Notes: generated from the letters alone by a model not told the origin. Positions 16,990 through 26,167 are shown, numbered from the stretch's first letter. The stretch: 64,000 bases of DNA from Pseudomonas cremoricolorata DSM 17059 = NBRC 16634 (GCF_000425745.1 NZ_AUEA01000003.1:124001-188000); one strand, 5' to 3'. Numbers and translations are program-made.

Positions 16990-17226
16990 ATGAGCACTGA
17001 CCCACGTGACCCCGTCAACACCCCGCCAGACGGCCCGCTGCCGAACGATCCGTCGCGCGACCCGACTTCCGACCCAGGCCGTACCGGCATTCCTGAGCCG
17101 GGGCATCCGCAACTGCCCGGCGGTGACCCGCTGATCACCGACCCCGACAAACACGGCTTCGAGCAGGACCCATCGCGTGACACCCGGCACGATCCCGTAA
17201 CGCCGGACGACACGCTGCACGAATGA
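16990..17226 (+). CDS. Small Pro/Asp-rich hypothetical protein (78 aa)
   Basis: A 78-residue disordered-looking protein made of repeated DP-containing turns (DPRDPVNTPPDGPLP, DPSRDPTSDPGR, FEQDPSRDTRHDP). GAGGAA precedes the ATG. The DPSRDx(T/S) phrase occurs twice, so there is some internal repetition. It pairs with the small gene at 16737. Its function is unknown. Confidence 0.62.
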   Translation: MSTDPRDPVNTPPDGPLPNDPSRDPTSDPGRTGIPEPGHPQLPGGDPLITDPDKHGFEQDPSRDTRHDPVTPDDTLHE

Positions 17227-17296
17227 GTAGCGGATTTCAGCCGTCCAAGGCGGCGATGCTCACCAGTGCGATCAAAACAGGTACGATCGAGCCGCG

Positions 17297-18505
17297 CTAC
17301 TCGGCACTGGCGCCCGGGTATGCGCGGCTTGCCGAGGTGCGTGGATCTGCACTGTGCAAGCCCTGCTGCAAGGCGGCCATGGTGGCATCCTGCGCGGCGG
17401 TGCGGCCTAGCCGTTCACTGAACGGCGCGGAGATGACGCAACTGAACCCTGCCTGCTCATATGCGAACGCGGCTGCGCCGTTGAAGGCGTTACGCAACGC
17501 GCCGTTGACCATCACCGTGCCATATCCCTTGCGTGCAGGTGCGCTGACCGCCGGGCCGTTGCGTTCCTGCCAGTTCAGGCTGAAGGCGGGGCCGTGATCG
17601 TCGCTGTGGGTGGTACTCCATTCGATGTGCAGCTCACCCCCCTCTTGTGACAAGGCACCGTACTTGGCCGCATTGGTGCCCAGCTCATGCACCACCATCG
17701 CCAGCGCTGCGGCCGCTTCGCCGGCCAGCATGATGTCCGGGCCGCTACACTGAATGCGGTAGCCATCGCGGTAGGGGGAGAGCACTTCATCCACCAAGGT
17801 CGACAGCGGCATCTCGGCAGGGGCCAGGGCCAGGGCGTGGGCGCGCTGCATCATCAGCACGCGCTGGTCGAGCACACGGCGGAACTGGTCCGGCTCAGGG
17901 TGGCTGCGCAGGGTGAGGATCGCCACCCCTGACAGCGTCGAGAACAGGTTGCGCATGCGATGTTCCAACTCGCCGATCAGCAAAGTCTGGGATTGCTGGG
18001 TACGGCTGTAGCGGCAGATCACTGCGCATAGCGTCGCCGCGCCCTCGAGGAAGCTGCGCTGCTCGGCGTTCGGGGGTTGGCCGAAGGGGTGGACCACGGC
18101 GATCGAGCCTTGCACATGGCCGTCGCTGGCAATCGCCGGCACCGATATCAGTGACGTCAGCCCATGCTGGTGAAACAGCGCCTTCCACTCATCGGCGAAA
18201 CGCTCGTCGCTGGCCACATCAGGCACTTCCACGGGTTTGCCACTGGTAACGGCGCGGCCACACGAACCCCGATCGGGGCTGATCGGGTTACCGACCAGCT
18301 TATCGGTGAAGCTGGCCGGCAGGCCGGGAAAGATGGCATGGCGAAAGGTGTTTCCAGCGGTGTCGAGCACCAGCACACCGATCTGCGCGTCGGGGATTTC
18401 CGTTTGCAAGGCCAGGATGAAGTCGGCCAGCAGCGGCTCGACCGGTGCGCCGCAGGCCATGACTTGCAGCGCACGGTCGCTGAAGTGCTGAACGAATGCG
18501 CGCAT
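17297..18505 (-). CDS. GAF-HWE histidine kinase
   Basis: A 402-residue soluble sensor kinase. Residues ~15-165 form a GAF domain (GSCGRAVTSGKPVEVPDV). Residues ~175-380 form an HWE/HisKA_2-type kinase: the phospho-accepting His182 is in LIGELEHRMRNLFSTL, the N box is VVHELGTNAAKYGAL, and the WxE-like signature is LNWQERNGP. HWE kinases are typical of alpha-proteobacteria and fewer in Pseudomonas. No response regulator gene is adjacent, so its partner is elsewhere. It has no membrane segments. Confidence 0.88.
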   Translation of the reverse strand: MRAFVQHFSDRALQVMACGAPVEPLLADFILALQTEIPDAQIGVLVLDTAGNTFRHAIFPGLPASFTDKLVGNPISPDRGSCGRAVTSGKPVEVPDVASDERFADEWKALFHQHGLTSLISVPAIASDGHVQGSIAVVHPFGQPPNAEQRSFLEGAATLCAVICRYSRTQQSQTLLIGELEHRMRNLFSTLSGVAILTLRSHPEPDQFRRVLDQRVLMMQRAHALALAPAEMPLSTLVDEVLSPYRDGYRIQCSGPDIMLAGEAAAALAMVVHELGTNAAKYGALSQEGGELHIEWSTTHSDDHGPAFSLNWQERNGPAVSAPARKGYGTVMVNGALRNAFNGAAAFAYEQAGFSCVISAPFSERLGRTAAQDATMAALQQGLHSADPRTSASRAYPGASAE

Positions 18506-18618
18506 GGCGTGGCGTCTCAGGCAATGGGATAGCAGAGTATTGCACTCAAAATGCCGTTATCCAAATGGCCTTGGTTGCGCTTAGCGGGTCTGGCCGGCCA
18601 GGCATGCGCTGCAAATGC

Positions 18619-19632
18619 TCAGGCCGAGCATTCCACGACCTGTTTGCCCTCGGCCACGCGCACGCTGCCCGGCAGGCGTACGCTGTTCTTTTCGGCGAGC
18701 AGTTCGGCCATCACGCTCACGGCGATTTCCGCTGGGGTCTTGCTGCCGATGTATAGCCCGATGGGGCCGTGCAGGCGTTGCAGCGAGGCGTGGGTCTGGC
18801 CGAAGTGCTCGATCAGCCGCTCGCGACGGCTCTGCGAGTTGCGCCGCGAGCCGATCGCGCCGATGTAGAACGCCGGGCTCTGCAGGGCTTCGAGCAGTGC
18901 CAGGTCGTCCAGGCGCGGGTCGTGACTCAGGGCGATGACGGCGCTGCGCTGGTCGGCGGCGAAGGCGCGCACGACATCGTCGGGCATACCCGGCAGGTGC
19001 TCGACCCCGGCCACGCCCCAGGTGGCGCGGTACTCGGCGCGCGGGTCGCATAGTGCAACCTTGAAGCCATTGAACAGCGCCATGGTCGCCAGGTACTCGG
19101 CCAGCGCCCCGGCGCCGATCAGCAGCAGCCGATACCCCGGGCCAAGGGTGCTGTGCATCACGTGATCCTGCAGGCCGGCCAGGGCGGGCTGTTCGGTCAC
19201 CGCCAGGTGCACCTGGCCGCTGCGCAGGTCGAGCTGACGCTGCACCAGGCGCCCGGCATCGAGCTGGCTGAGCAAATGGCGCAGCGTCGTCAGATCAGGA
19301 TCGAACTCCAGCACCAGTTCCAGGGTGCCGCCGCAGGGCAGGCCGAAGCGGTGCGCTTCATCGGCACTGACCCCATAGCGCAGCACTTCGGGCAAGCCGC
19401 AGGGCATGCCCGGACCGCCATGGGCGCAGGTGTAGCGCTGAATCAGGTCGTCCTCGATGCAGCCGCCAGAAACGCTGCCCACCACACGCCCGTCGCCGCG
19501 CAGGGCCATCATCGAACCCACCGGCCGCGGCGACGAGCCCCAGGTGCCGGCAACCGTGGCCAGCAGCACACGCTCGCCGTCGGCGAGCCACTGGCAGGCG
19601 CTGCGCAGTACCAATAGATCGATGCTTTCCAT
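18619..19632 (-). CDS. XdhC/CoxI-family protein
   Basis: A 337-residue protein. The N-terminal XdhC_CoxI region includes TWGSSPRPVGSMMAL and GSVSGGCIEDDLI. The C-terminal XdhC Rossmann region includes LLLIGAGALAEYLA and FYIGAIGSRRN. XdhC proteins bind molybdenum cofactor and help sulfurate and insert it into xanthine dehydrogenase-type enzymes. No xdhAB or aldehyde oxidase genes are next to it, so its client lies elsewhere. The ATG at 19632 has AAGGA six bases upstream. Confidence 0.9.
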   Translation of the reverse strand: MESIDLLVLRSACQWLADGERVLLATVAGTWGSSPRPVGSMMALRGDGRVVGSVSGGCIEDDLIQRYTCAHGGPGMPCGLPEVLRYGVSADEAHRFGLPCGGTLELVLEFDPDLTTLRHLLSQLDAGRLVQRQLDLRSGQVHLAVTEQPALAGLQDHVMHSTLGPGYRLLLIGAGALAEYLATMALFNGFKVALCDPRAEYRATWGVAGVEHLPGMPDDVVRAFAADQRSAVIALSHDPRLDDLALLEALQSPAFYIGAIGSRRNSQSRRERLIEHFGQTHASLQRLHGPIGLYIGSKTPAEIAVSVMAELLAEKNSVRLPGSVRVAEGKQVVECSA

Positions 19633-19753
19633 GTGAATCCTTCGCCTCTGGCGCACAACCTTCAGGGCCCCATTGCCCTGATCTGGGTTGGACCACCGAC
19701 GCGTGGCGTCGATTCGTTTTTTCTGCGCAGCCCGGCCGGGCGATGCGTACGGC

Positions 19754-21646
19754 TCAGGAATGCGGGGGCCTGGCGGCGGCACTGGCGCCGGCGTACTCGG
19801 GCTTGAGGTGGCCGTGTTCATCGAGCAGCCAGGCATCCATCACCTCGCGCACCACAGGGCCCGCCACGCGGCCGCCGGCTTCGCCGTTCTCGATCATCAC
19901 CGCGACCACGATGCGCGGAGCATCGGCCGGGGCGAAGCCGACGAACAAGGCGTTGTCGCGGTGCCGTTCGAGGGTCTTGTCGCGGTTGTAGCGCTCGCCC
20001 TGGCGGATCGCCACCACCTGCGCCGTGCCGCTCTTGCCGGCGATGCGGTACTGCGCGCCGGCCGCGGCGGCGCGGGCGATGCCGCGCGGGTCGTGCATGA
20101 CCATCTGCATGCCCTGGCTGACCTGGTCCCAGGCGCGTTTGTCGTGCAGCACGATGTCGGGCATCGGGTCGGGGTCGGTGGGCTGGCGCTCGCCGATGCG
20201 CGTTGCCAGGTGCGGGCGGTGCCAGGCGCCTTTGCTTGCCAGCAGGCTGGTGGCCTGGGCCAGTTGCAGCGGGGTGACCTGCATGTAGCCCTGGCCGATA
20301 CCCAGAATCAGCGTTTCCCCGGGGAACCAGGCCTGGCGCCGGGTGGCGCGCTTCCACTGCGCCGAGGGCATCAGCCCGGCAGCTTCTTCGAACAGATCGA
20401 GCGAGACCTTCTGCCCCAGGCCGAACTCGGCCATGTAATCGTGCAGGCGGTCGATGCCCAGCTTGTGCGCAAGATCGTAGAAATAGGTGTCGTTGGAACG
20501 CATGATCGCGCTGTACAGATCTACCCAGCCATCGCCACTGCGATTCCAGTTGCGGTACTTGTGCGCGTAGTTGGGCAACTCGTAGTAGCCAGGATCGAAG
20601 ACCCGGCTGGCCGGGGTGATGACGCCGCTGTCCAGACCTGCGATGGCCACTTCCGGCTTGACCGTCGAGCCGGGTGCGTACAGGCCGCGCAAGACCCGGT
20701 TGAACAGCGGGCGGTCGATGGAATCGCGCAGGGCGGCGTATTGCTTGAAGCTGATGCCCTTGACGAACAGGTTGGGGTCGAAGCTGGGCGTGCTGACCAT
20801 CGCCAGGATATCGCCGTTGTTCGGGTCCAGTGCTACCAGCGCGCCACGCCGGCCGCCCAGGGCTTTCTCGGCGGCCGCCTGCAAGTGCGCATCGAGGCTG
20901 AGCACGATGTCCTGGCCAGGGGTGGGGTCACGGTGGCTGAGCACGCGCATGACCCGGCCCTGGGCGTTGGTTTCGACCTCTTCGAAGCCGACATGGCCGT
21001 GCAACTGGTCTTCGTAGAAACGCTCGATGCCGGTTTTGCCGATCGACTCGGTGCCGCGGTACTCGGTGCTGTCGAGGGTCTTGGCCTCGCGCTCGTTGAT
21101 GCGCCCGACATAGCCGACCGAATGGGCGAAGTGCTCGCCCAGGGGGTACTCGCGAATGAACTGTGGCTCGACCTCCAGCCCCGGCAGGCGGAACTGATTG
21201 ACCGCCACATGGGCGATCTGTTCTTCACTCAAGCCGACCATCAGCGTCACCGGCTCGAACGGTTTGCGGCCGCGGCGCAGGTCCTTGTCGAATTGCTCGC
21301 GCTCGTCCGCCGAGAGGCCCAGCACCTGGGTCAGGGTGTCCAGCACCTGGGCGCTGTTGCCGGCCCGCTCGCGGGTCAGGGTCAGGTTGAAGCTGGGCTT
21401 GTTGTCGGCCAGCACCACGCCGTTGCGGTCGTAGATCAGCCCACGCTCGGGGGCGATCGGCAGCACGTGCACGCGGTTGTTTTCCGACACCGCGCTCTGG
21501 CGCTCATGCTGTACCACCTGCAGCACGTACAGGCGCCCCAGCAACACGGCGACCAGCAGCAGGGCAAGGGCAGCGCAGACCAGCAGGCGGCGGTTGACCA
21601 ACGAGGTTTCGGCGAGGTGGTCCTTGAGGGGAATCGGTTGCGGCAT
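19754..21646 (-). CDS. mrdA: Penicillin-binding protein 2, stand-alone second copy
   Basis: A 630-residue class B penicillin-binding protein. It has an N-terminal membrane anchor (~20-40), a pedestal/dimerisation region (~60-230) and a transpeptidase domain with STVK (Ser327), SND (384-386) and KSGTA (538-542). PBP2 crosslinks peptidoglycan in the rod-elongation complex. The rodA, rlpA and mltB genes that normally flank mrdA are missing, so this is probably the extra PBP2 known from P. putida-type genomes. It is divergent from the isochorismatase-like gene. Confidence 0.93.
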   Translation of the reverse strand: MPQPIPLKDHLAETSLVNRRLLVCAALALLLVAVLLGRLYVLQVVQHERQSAVSENNRVHVLPIAPERGLIYDRNGVVLADNKPSFNLTLTRERAGNSAQVLDTLTQVLGLSADEREQFDKDLRRGRKPFEPVTLMVGLSEEQIAHVAVNQFRLPGLEVEPQFIREYPLGEHFAHSVGYVGRINEREAKTLDSTEYRGTESIGKTGIERFYEDQLHGHVGFEEVETNAQGRVMRVLSHRDPTPGQDIVLSLDAHLQAAAEKALGGRRGALVALDPNNGDILAMVSTPSFDPNLFVKGISFKQYAALRDSIDRPLFNRVLRGLYAPGSTVKPEVAIAGLDSGVITPASRVFDPGYYELPNYAHKYRNWNRSGDGWVDLYSAIMRSNDTYFYDLAHKLGIDRLHDYMAEFGLGQKVSLDLFEEAAGLMPSAQWKRATRRQAWFPGETLILGIGQGYMQVTPLQLAQATSLLASKGAWHRPHLATRIGERQPTDPDPMPDIVLHDKRAWDQVSQGMQMVMHDPRGIARAAAAGAQYRIAGKSGTAQVVAIRQGERYNRDKTLERHRDNALFVGFAPADAPRIVVAVMIENGEAGGRVAGPVVREVMDAWLLDEHGHLKPEYAGASAAARPPHS

Positions 21647-21860
21647 GCGGGGCTCTGGGGTGGGGCGAAACGGCGCGCCGGGCAGGCGAGCGTGGGCATG
21701 CTACCGATGGCGGTGGGACGGCTCAAGGCGCGCGGCCTGGCCTTGCCGGGCGACCAGCGGCGAGCGCCCGTGGCAGCGGCGTGCAAGGGTCGATGAACAA
21801 TGTTTCATGCGCTGGCCGGCGGTTATACTGCGCAGCTTTTGCGCCTGTTACGGAGGTTCG

Positions 21861-22349
21861 ATGCGCCAGGTTCTGCTGATCAACGATGTCCAGTCCACCT
21901 TCGAGCCGCCGGAGTGGCTGGTCGATGGCGTCAGGACGCTGTCGGCGCAGATCCTCACCATCGCCTCGCTGACCCTGCACGACGAACGCCAGACCCCGTT
22001 CCAGCGCCAGCTGGGCTGGCACCCGGCAAGCAGCGACCAGAGCCTGCACGAGTTCGACCGGCAGTTCGTCAAGCACGGCTACGGCCTGGCACCGCAGGCA
22101 CTGGAGTACTTGAAGCAGTTGGCGCCCGAGCGGGTGCTGGTGTGCGGCATCGGCGCCGACAGCAGCATCCTGGCGGCCGGTTTCGCGCTGTTCGATGCCG
22201 GGCTCACGCCGACGCTGGTCAGCGACCTGACCATCGGCACCTGGGCCGATCGTTCCGGCGAGAGCGGCATGATCCTCTGGCGTGAGCATTTCAGGCATGT
22301 CCTGAGCCGCGCCGAGGTGCTCGAGCAATTGCGCGCTGAGCGCGAGTAG
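21861..22349 (+). CDS. Isochorismatase-fold protein with Ser in place of the catalytic Cys
   Basis: A 162-residue protein of the cysteine-hydrolase (isochorismatase-like) fold. The family Asp (INDVQSTF, Asp9) and Lys (Lys71 in FVKHGYG) can be placed. The nucleophile motif, normally GxxTDxCVxxT, reads GIGADSSILAAG, with Ser102 where Cys is expected. Activity of the nicotinamidase/isochorismatase type is therefore doubtful. GGAGG precedes the ATG. The stop is six bases from that of the convergent MocR gene. Confidence 0.85.
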   Translation: MRQVLLINDVQSTFEPPEWLVDGVRTLSAQILTIASLTLHDERQTPFQRQLGWHPASSDQSLHEFDRQFVKHGYGLAPQALEYLKQLAPERVLVCGIGADSSILAAGFALFDAGLTPTLVSDLTIGTWADRSGESGMILWREHFRHVLSRAEVLEQLRAERE

Positions 22350-22355
22350 GGCGCC

Positions 22356-23780
22356 TCAGTCGCTGGTCGGGCGCAGATGCCTTGCCAGCAACTGTTCGAG
22401 CAGGGTCCACAGCGCCGGGTCGGTGCTGAAGGCCACGTTGAAGCGCATCCACCCGGTGGCCTGGGCATCGACCATGAACAACTGTCCGGGGCCGAGCATG
22501 ATGCCCTGGCTCAAGGCATCGTCGAGCAGCACGGCGCTGTCGGGCAGGCGCGGGTGGCGGGTCCAGATGTACATGCCTTCGTCCGATTCCACGAACAGCT
22601 CGAAGCCCAGCCGGCGCAGGTGCTGGCCGACTTCCTGGTGGGCCTGGGCCAGGTGCTGGCGCAGGCGCCTGAGGTGCTTGCGCCAGCGGCCGTCGATCAC
22701 CGCGGCATAGACCACCCGTTCCATCACCTGCGAGGTGGTCAGGCCCGAGCGCATCTTCAGGCTCAGCAGTTGCTGGATCAATTGCGGGTTGGCCAGCAGG
22801 TAACCGACCCGCACGTTGGGCGAGATGCTCTTGGAGTAACTGCCGACATAGACCACCTGCTGCAGGTGGTCGAGGCTCGCCAGGCACGGCTGGGGCTCGG
22901 CGATCATGTCGGCGTACAGGTTGTTCTCGATCAGCCTGAAGCCATGCTGGCTGGACAGTTGCAGCAAGCGGTGCAGTTGCGCCAGCGGCGTGCGCGAACA
23001 GGTCGGGCTGTGCAGGTGTGGCTGGGTGAAGAACGCGGTGGGGCGGTGTTCGGCGAGCAGGTGTTCGAGCTGGGCAAGGTCGTAGCCGTGGGGCGTGCGT
23101 GGCACGCCGATCAGGGTCGCGCCCTGAAAGCGCAGAATGCTCATCAGGTTCGGGTAGCCCGGGTCATCCACCAGCACCACGTCGCCTGGGCGCACCAGGC
23201 TGCGCACGGCAAGGTCCAGGGCCTGGCTGGCGCCGTGGGTCAGCATCAGTTGTGCCGGGTTGGCGACGATCGACAGTTCCTGTTGCAGGTTCTGCGCGGT
23301 CAACGCGCGCAGTTCCGGCAGGCCCATCGGGTCGCCGTAGCCGGACAGCTCCAGTGGGCTGCCGGCGACCTGGCGCATGCCGCGGCGCAGGCCGTCTTCA
23401 TACATCCAGTCGTTGGGCAGCCAGCCGCAGCCGGGCTTGAACGGCAGTTGCCGGGTTTCGAAAATCTGTTGCAGGTACCACTCGGAATTGAACGACGGAC
23501 GCTGGCCGTCGCCTGCTGGCGGCTCGCTGCCCGGGCGTTCGGCCGAGGCGCGGCTGACGAAGAAGCCGGCGTTGCCGCGGCTGGTCAGCAGGCCCTGGGC
23601 CACCAGACGGTCGTAAGCCTCGACCACTGTGAAGGTGCTCACCGAATAAGTAGCGGCGAAGGCGCGGATCGACGGCACCTTGGCCCCGGGTTTGAGGGTT
23701 TGCGAGTCGATCAGCTCACGCAACCCATCGATGATCTGGTTGACCAGCGGGGTCGGGGAGTCTGGACGTAGTTCAAGCAT
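22356..23780 (-). CDS. MocR-type (GntR HTH plus aminotransferase domain) regulator with altered PLP site
   Basis: A 474-residue MocR regulator. A GntR winged helix is at residues 1-75 (PSIRAFAATYSVSTFTVVEAYDRL), followed by a fold-type I aminotransferase domain. The PLP lysine motif SYSKSISPNVRVG is intact. The usual N-P-T-G motif reads HSPTCS, and the acidic residue that contacts the PLP ring nitrogen (EDDxY in relatives) is replaced (IENNLYAD). The ATG at 23780 follows AAGG. It faces the APC permease gene across a 422-base control region, so that permease is its likely target. Confidence 0.9.
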   Translation of the reverse strand: MLELRPDSPTPLVNQIIDGLRELIDSQTLKPGAKVPSIRAFAATYSVSTFTVVEAYDRLVAQGLLTSRGNAGFFVSRASAERPGSEPPAGDGQRPSFNSEWYLQQIFETRQLPFKPGCGWLPNDWMYEDGLRRGMRQVAGSPLELSGYGDPMGLPELRALTAQNLQQELSIVANPAQLMLTHGASQALDLAVRSLVRPGDVVLVDDPGYPNLMSILRFQGATLIGVPRTPHGYDLAQLEHLLAEHRPTAFFTQPHLHSPTCSRTPLAQLHRLLQLSSQHGFRLIENNLYADMIAEPQPCLASLDHLQQVVYVGSYSKSISPNVRVGYLLANPQLIQQLLSLKMRSGLTTSQVMERVVYAAVIDGRWRKHLRRLRQHLAQAHQEVGQHLRRLGFELFVESDEGMYIWTRHPRLPDSAVLLDDALSQGIMLGPGQLFMVDAQATGWMRFNVAFSTDPALWTLLEQLLARHLRPTSD

Positions 23781-23893
23781 TCTGGGGCCTTGAAAGGACA
23801 AAACCGCCGGGCGGCGGCAGGTGTGGCGCGGTGTATTGCATGGGCGGCCTGTACAGTGCAGTGCGGATTTCGCTGCGCTGTGCATGGCTCTCC

Positions 23894-23923
23894 GTGTCAG
23901 ACATTTTTACATTAGGTGTCAGA
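23894..23923. promoter_or_regulatory. Direct repeats between mocR and the permease gene
   Basis: GTGTCAGA occurs at 23894-23901 and again at 23916-23923, 22 bases apart (about two helical turns). MocR proteins commonly bind paired direct repeats in the shared region of divergent genes, so this is a candidate binding site. I see no gene in the rest of the 23781-24202 gap. Confidence 0.45.
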
Positions 23924-24202
23924 GATCGCCACACAAAGCACGTGCGCCTGTGCTGGGCTCGGAGAAACATCGCCGCCGCCCCCAACCGGGCCAGGCTCAC
24001 GTCACGTTTTCTCGGCCGAACGCGCTGGAGTCTAGCCGCCGTTTGGCCTTTTCACGTTTCAGTTCGTCTGCCGGCCTGCCGGCACGCCGCCATGGATGGT
24101 CTGACCGCTCTGCGGGCATTAGCACTGATGTACAGGCAAGGCACCCGCCATCGGCGCCTTGTTCAATTCCTTGGATAAAAAGAAGCACGGGGTACACAAC
24201 TG

Positions 24203-25615
24203 ATGGACGCAACATCCTCATCCACCACCACCGCCAAGGTGGAGCACGAGAGCAAGCTCAACGCTTCGCTCAAGTCGCGCCACCTGACGATGATGTCCAT
24301 CGCCGGGGTCATCGGCGGCGCACTGTTCGTCGGTTCCGGCAGCGTCATCCACAGCGCCGGCCCGGCCGCCGTCCTGGCCTATCTGGCCGGCGGCATCCTG
24401 GTGGTGCTGATCATGCGCATGCTCGGCGAGATGGCGACTTCCTCGCCCGACACCGGTTCCTTCTCCACCTACGCAGACCGCGCCATCGGCCGTTGGGCCG
24501 GCTTCACCATCGGCTGGCTGTACTGGTGGTACTGGGTCATCCTGATGGCCTGGGAAGCCTATGTGGCCGGCAAGATCCTGCACGGCTTCTTCCCCGACGT
24601 GAGTACCAACGTGTTCGTCCTGGCGACCACCCTGGTGCTGATCACGGTCAACTTCTTCAACGTCAAGCACTACGGTGAGTTCGAGTTCTGGTTCGCCCTG
24701 ATCAAGGTGATCGCCATCGTCTGCTTCCTCATCGTCTGTACCGCAGCGGTGATGAACATCTGGCAGTTCGGTGAAGTGCGCGGCATGACCCACCTGACCG
24801 CCGAGGGCTTCATGCCCAATGGTTTCACCACGGTGATCGGTGCCTTGCTGGGTGTCATGTTCGCCTTCCTTGGGGCGGAAATCGTCACCATCGCCGCCTC
24901 AGAAGCCAAGGACCCGGCCGGTCAGATCGTCAAGGCCACCAACTCGGTGGTGTGGCGCGTGTGCCTGTTCTACGTGGGGTCGATCTTCCTGATCGTCTGC
25001 CTGGTGCCGTGGAACGACCCGCACCTGGGTGAGTCCGGTTATGGCGCCTACCGTCGTACCCTGGAGCTGCTGGGCGTGCCGTACGCGGAGCTGCTGATGA
25101 ACTTCGTGGTGCTGACCTCGGTGAGCAGCTGCCTGATCTCGGGCCACTACACGGCCTCGCGCATGCTGTTCTCCCTGGCTCAGCGCGGCGACGCGCCGTC
25201 GGTGTTCAAGATCACCCGTGCCGGCAGCGGCGTGCCGGTGTTCGCGATCGTCGGTTCCTGCGCGGTGGCGGTGGTCTGCGCGCTGATCAACTTCAGCGAA
25301 ACCCTGCGCCCCAAGGACGTGCTCGACACGCTGATGAACACCACCGGCATGATCGCCCTGCTGGTGTACCTGGTGATCGCCTTCTCGCAGCTGCGCATGC
25401 GCCGCAAGCTGATCGCCGAGGGCCGCGAGATTCGCCTGAAGATGTGGCTGTTCCCGTGGCTGACCTACCTGGTCATCGCCTTCATCGTGGCGTGCCTGGT
25501 GACCATGGCGTTCATGGAGGATTACCAGGTGCTGGTGGTCTCCACCGGCCTGGCTGCGGTGCTGGTGGTCGCGATGGGCCTGATTCACCAGCGACGCGTC
25601 GCGCGTCGTCAGTGA
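24203..25615 (+). CDS. APC-family amino acid permease (GabP/AnsP-like)
   Basis: A 470-residue inner-membrane permease with 12 likely helices. The amino acid transporter signature is clear: SRHLTMMSIAGVIGGALFVG near residue 30, GEMATSSPDTGSFSTYADRAIG, and later EIVTIAASEAKDP. It probably imports GABA, proline or another amino acid by proton symport. It is transcribed away from the MocR gene, many of whose relatives sense amine or amino acid metabolites. A strong terminator follows. Confidence 0.92.
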   Translation: MDATSSSTTTAKVEHESKLNASLKSRHLTMMSIAGVIGGALFVGSGSVIHSAGPAAVLAYLAGGILVVLIMRMLGEMATSSPDTGSFSTYADRAIGRWAGFTIGWLYWWYWVILMAWEAYVAGKILHGFFPDVSTNVFVLATTLVLITVNFFNVKHYGEFEFWFALIKVIAIVCFLIVCTAAVMNIWQFGEVRGMTHLTAEGFMPNGFTTVIGALLGVMFAFLGAEIVTIAASEAKDPAGQIVKATNSVVWRVCLFYVGSIFLIVCLVPWNDPHLGESGYGAYRRTLELLGVPYAELLMNFVVLTSVSSCLISGHYTASRMLFSLAQRGDAPSVFKITRAGSGVPVFAIVGSCAVAVVCALINFSETLRPKDVLDTLMNTTGMIALLVYLVIAFSQLRMRRKLIAEGREIRLKMWLFPWLTYLVIAFIVACLVTMAFMEDYQVLVVSTGLAAVLVVAMGLIHQRRVARRQ

Positions 25616-25632
25616 TCGACCTGCCGTGAGGC

Positions 25633-25667
25633 AACGGCCGACACCCGAAAGGGGTCGGCCGTTTTCG
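25633..25667 (+). terminator. Rho-independent terminator after the permease gene
   Basis: The stem ACGGCCGAC-A-CCC is closed by a GAAA loop and the matching GGG-G-GTCGGCCGT, followed by a TTTTC run. It lies 18 bases after the permease stop. Confidence 0.85.
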
Positions 25668-25715
25668 TTCTTGCCACTGCTCAAAGGCCCGGCAAAGCGG
25701 CTATTCTCTAGCCCC

Positions 25716-26117
25716 ATGAGCACACCACCTCCCATGCGCACGGCCTGCCCGGCAGGCGTCTGCGACTGCGGCCGCGAGCAGTTGCAGGACGATGCGCCCG
25801 CCGCCCAGCGCATCCTGCTGCTGACCCGCCAGGAAGAACAGCGTCTGCTGCAGCGCCTGGAAAACCTGCGCGACCTCGACGACCTGCGCCATCTGCAGCA
25901 GCGCCTGCTGGAGAACCTCGGCATTCGTCTGCACGTGGCGCCAGGCGCCAACGAGGTGCGCACCATGCGCGGTATCGCCATCGAGCTGGAAGCCCAGCCT
26001 GGACTGTGCCGCAAGACTCGCCGGGCGATTCCGGCGGCGGTGCGCCGGGGGCTTGAGCGTAATCCGCAGGTGGCCTACCGGCTGCTCGACGCCCACGACC
26101 TGCTGGGCGGGGCCTGA
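25716..26117 (+). CDS. Hypothetical protein with N-terminal Cys cluster
   Basis: A 133-residue protein. The N-terminus has four cysteines close together (TACPAGVCDCGRE, then LCRK further on). A long charged helix follows (RILLLTRQEEQRLLQRLENL, LRHLQQRLLENL), then a small C-terminal domain (GANEVRTMRGIAIELEA). The cysteines could bind a metal. No family is recognised. The Shine-Dalgarno is weak, so the exact start is uncertain. It lies upstream of mbtH but is separated from it by a promoter with a PvdS-type box. Confidence 0.6.
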   Translation: MSTPPPMRTACPAGVCDCGREQLQDDAPAAQRILLLTRQEEQRLLQRLENLRDLDDLRHLQQRLLENLGIRLHVAPGANEVRTMRGIAIELEAQPGLCRKTRRAIPAAVRRGLERNPQVAYRLLDAHDLLGGA

Positions 26118-26167
26118 GGCCAATGTGCGGCAATTACCCAGGTCCATGCATTGCTGCCGGCACCGAC

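Noticed and set aside
19688..21796. A 702-residue open frame on the plus strand
   Set aside because: A shadow of the PBP2 gene on the other strand, which has all penicillin-binding motifs.
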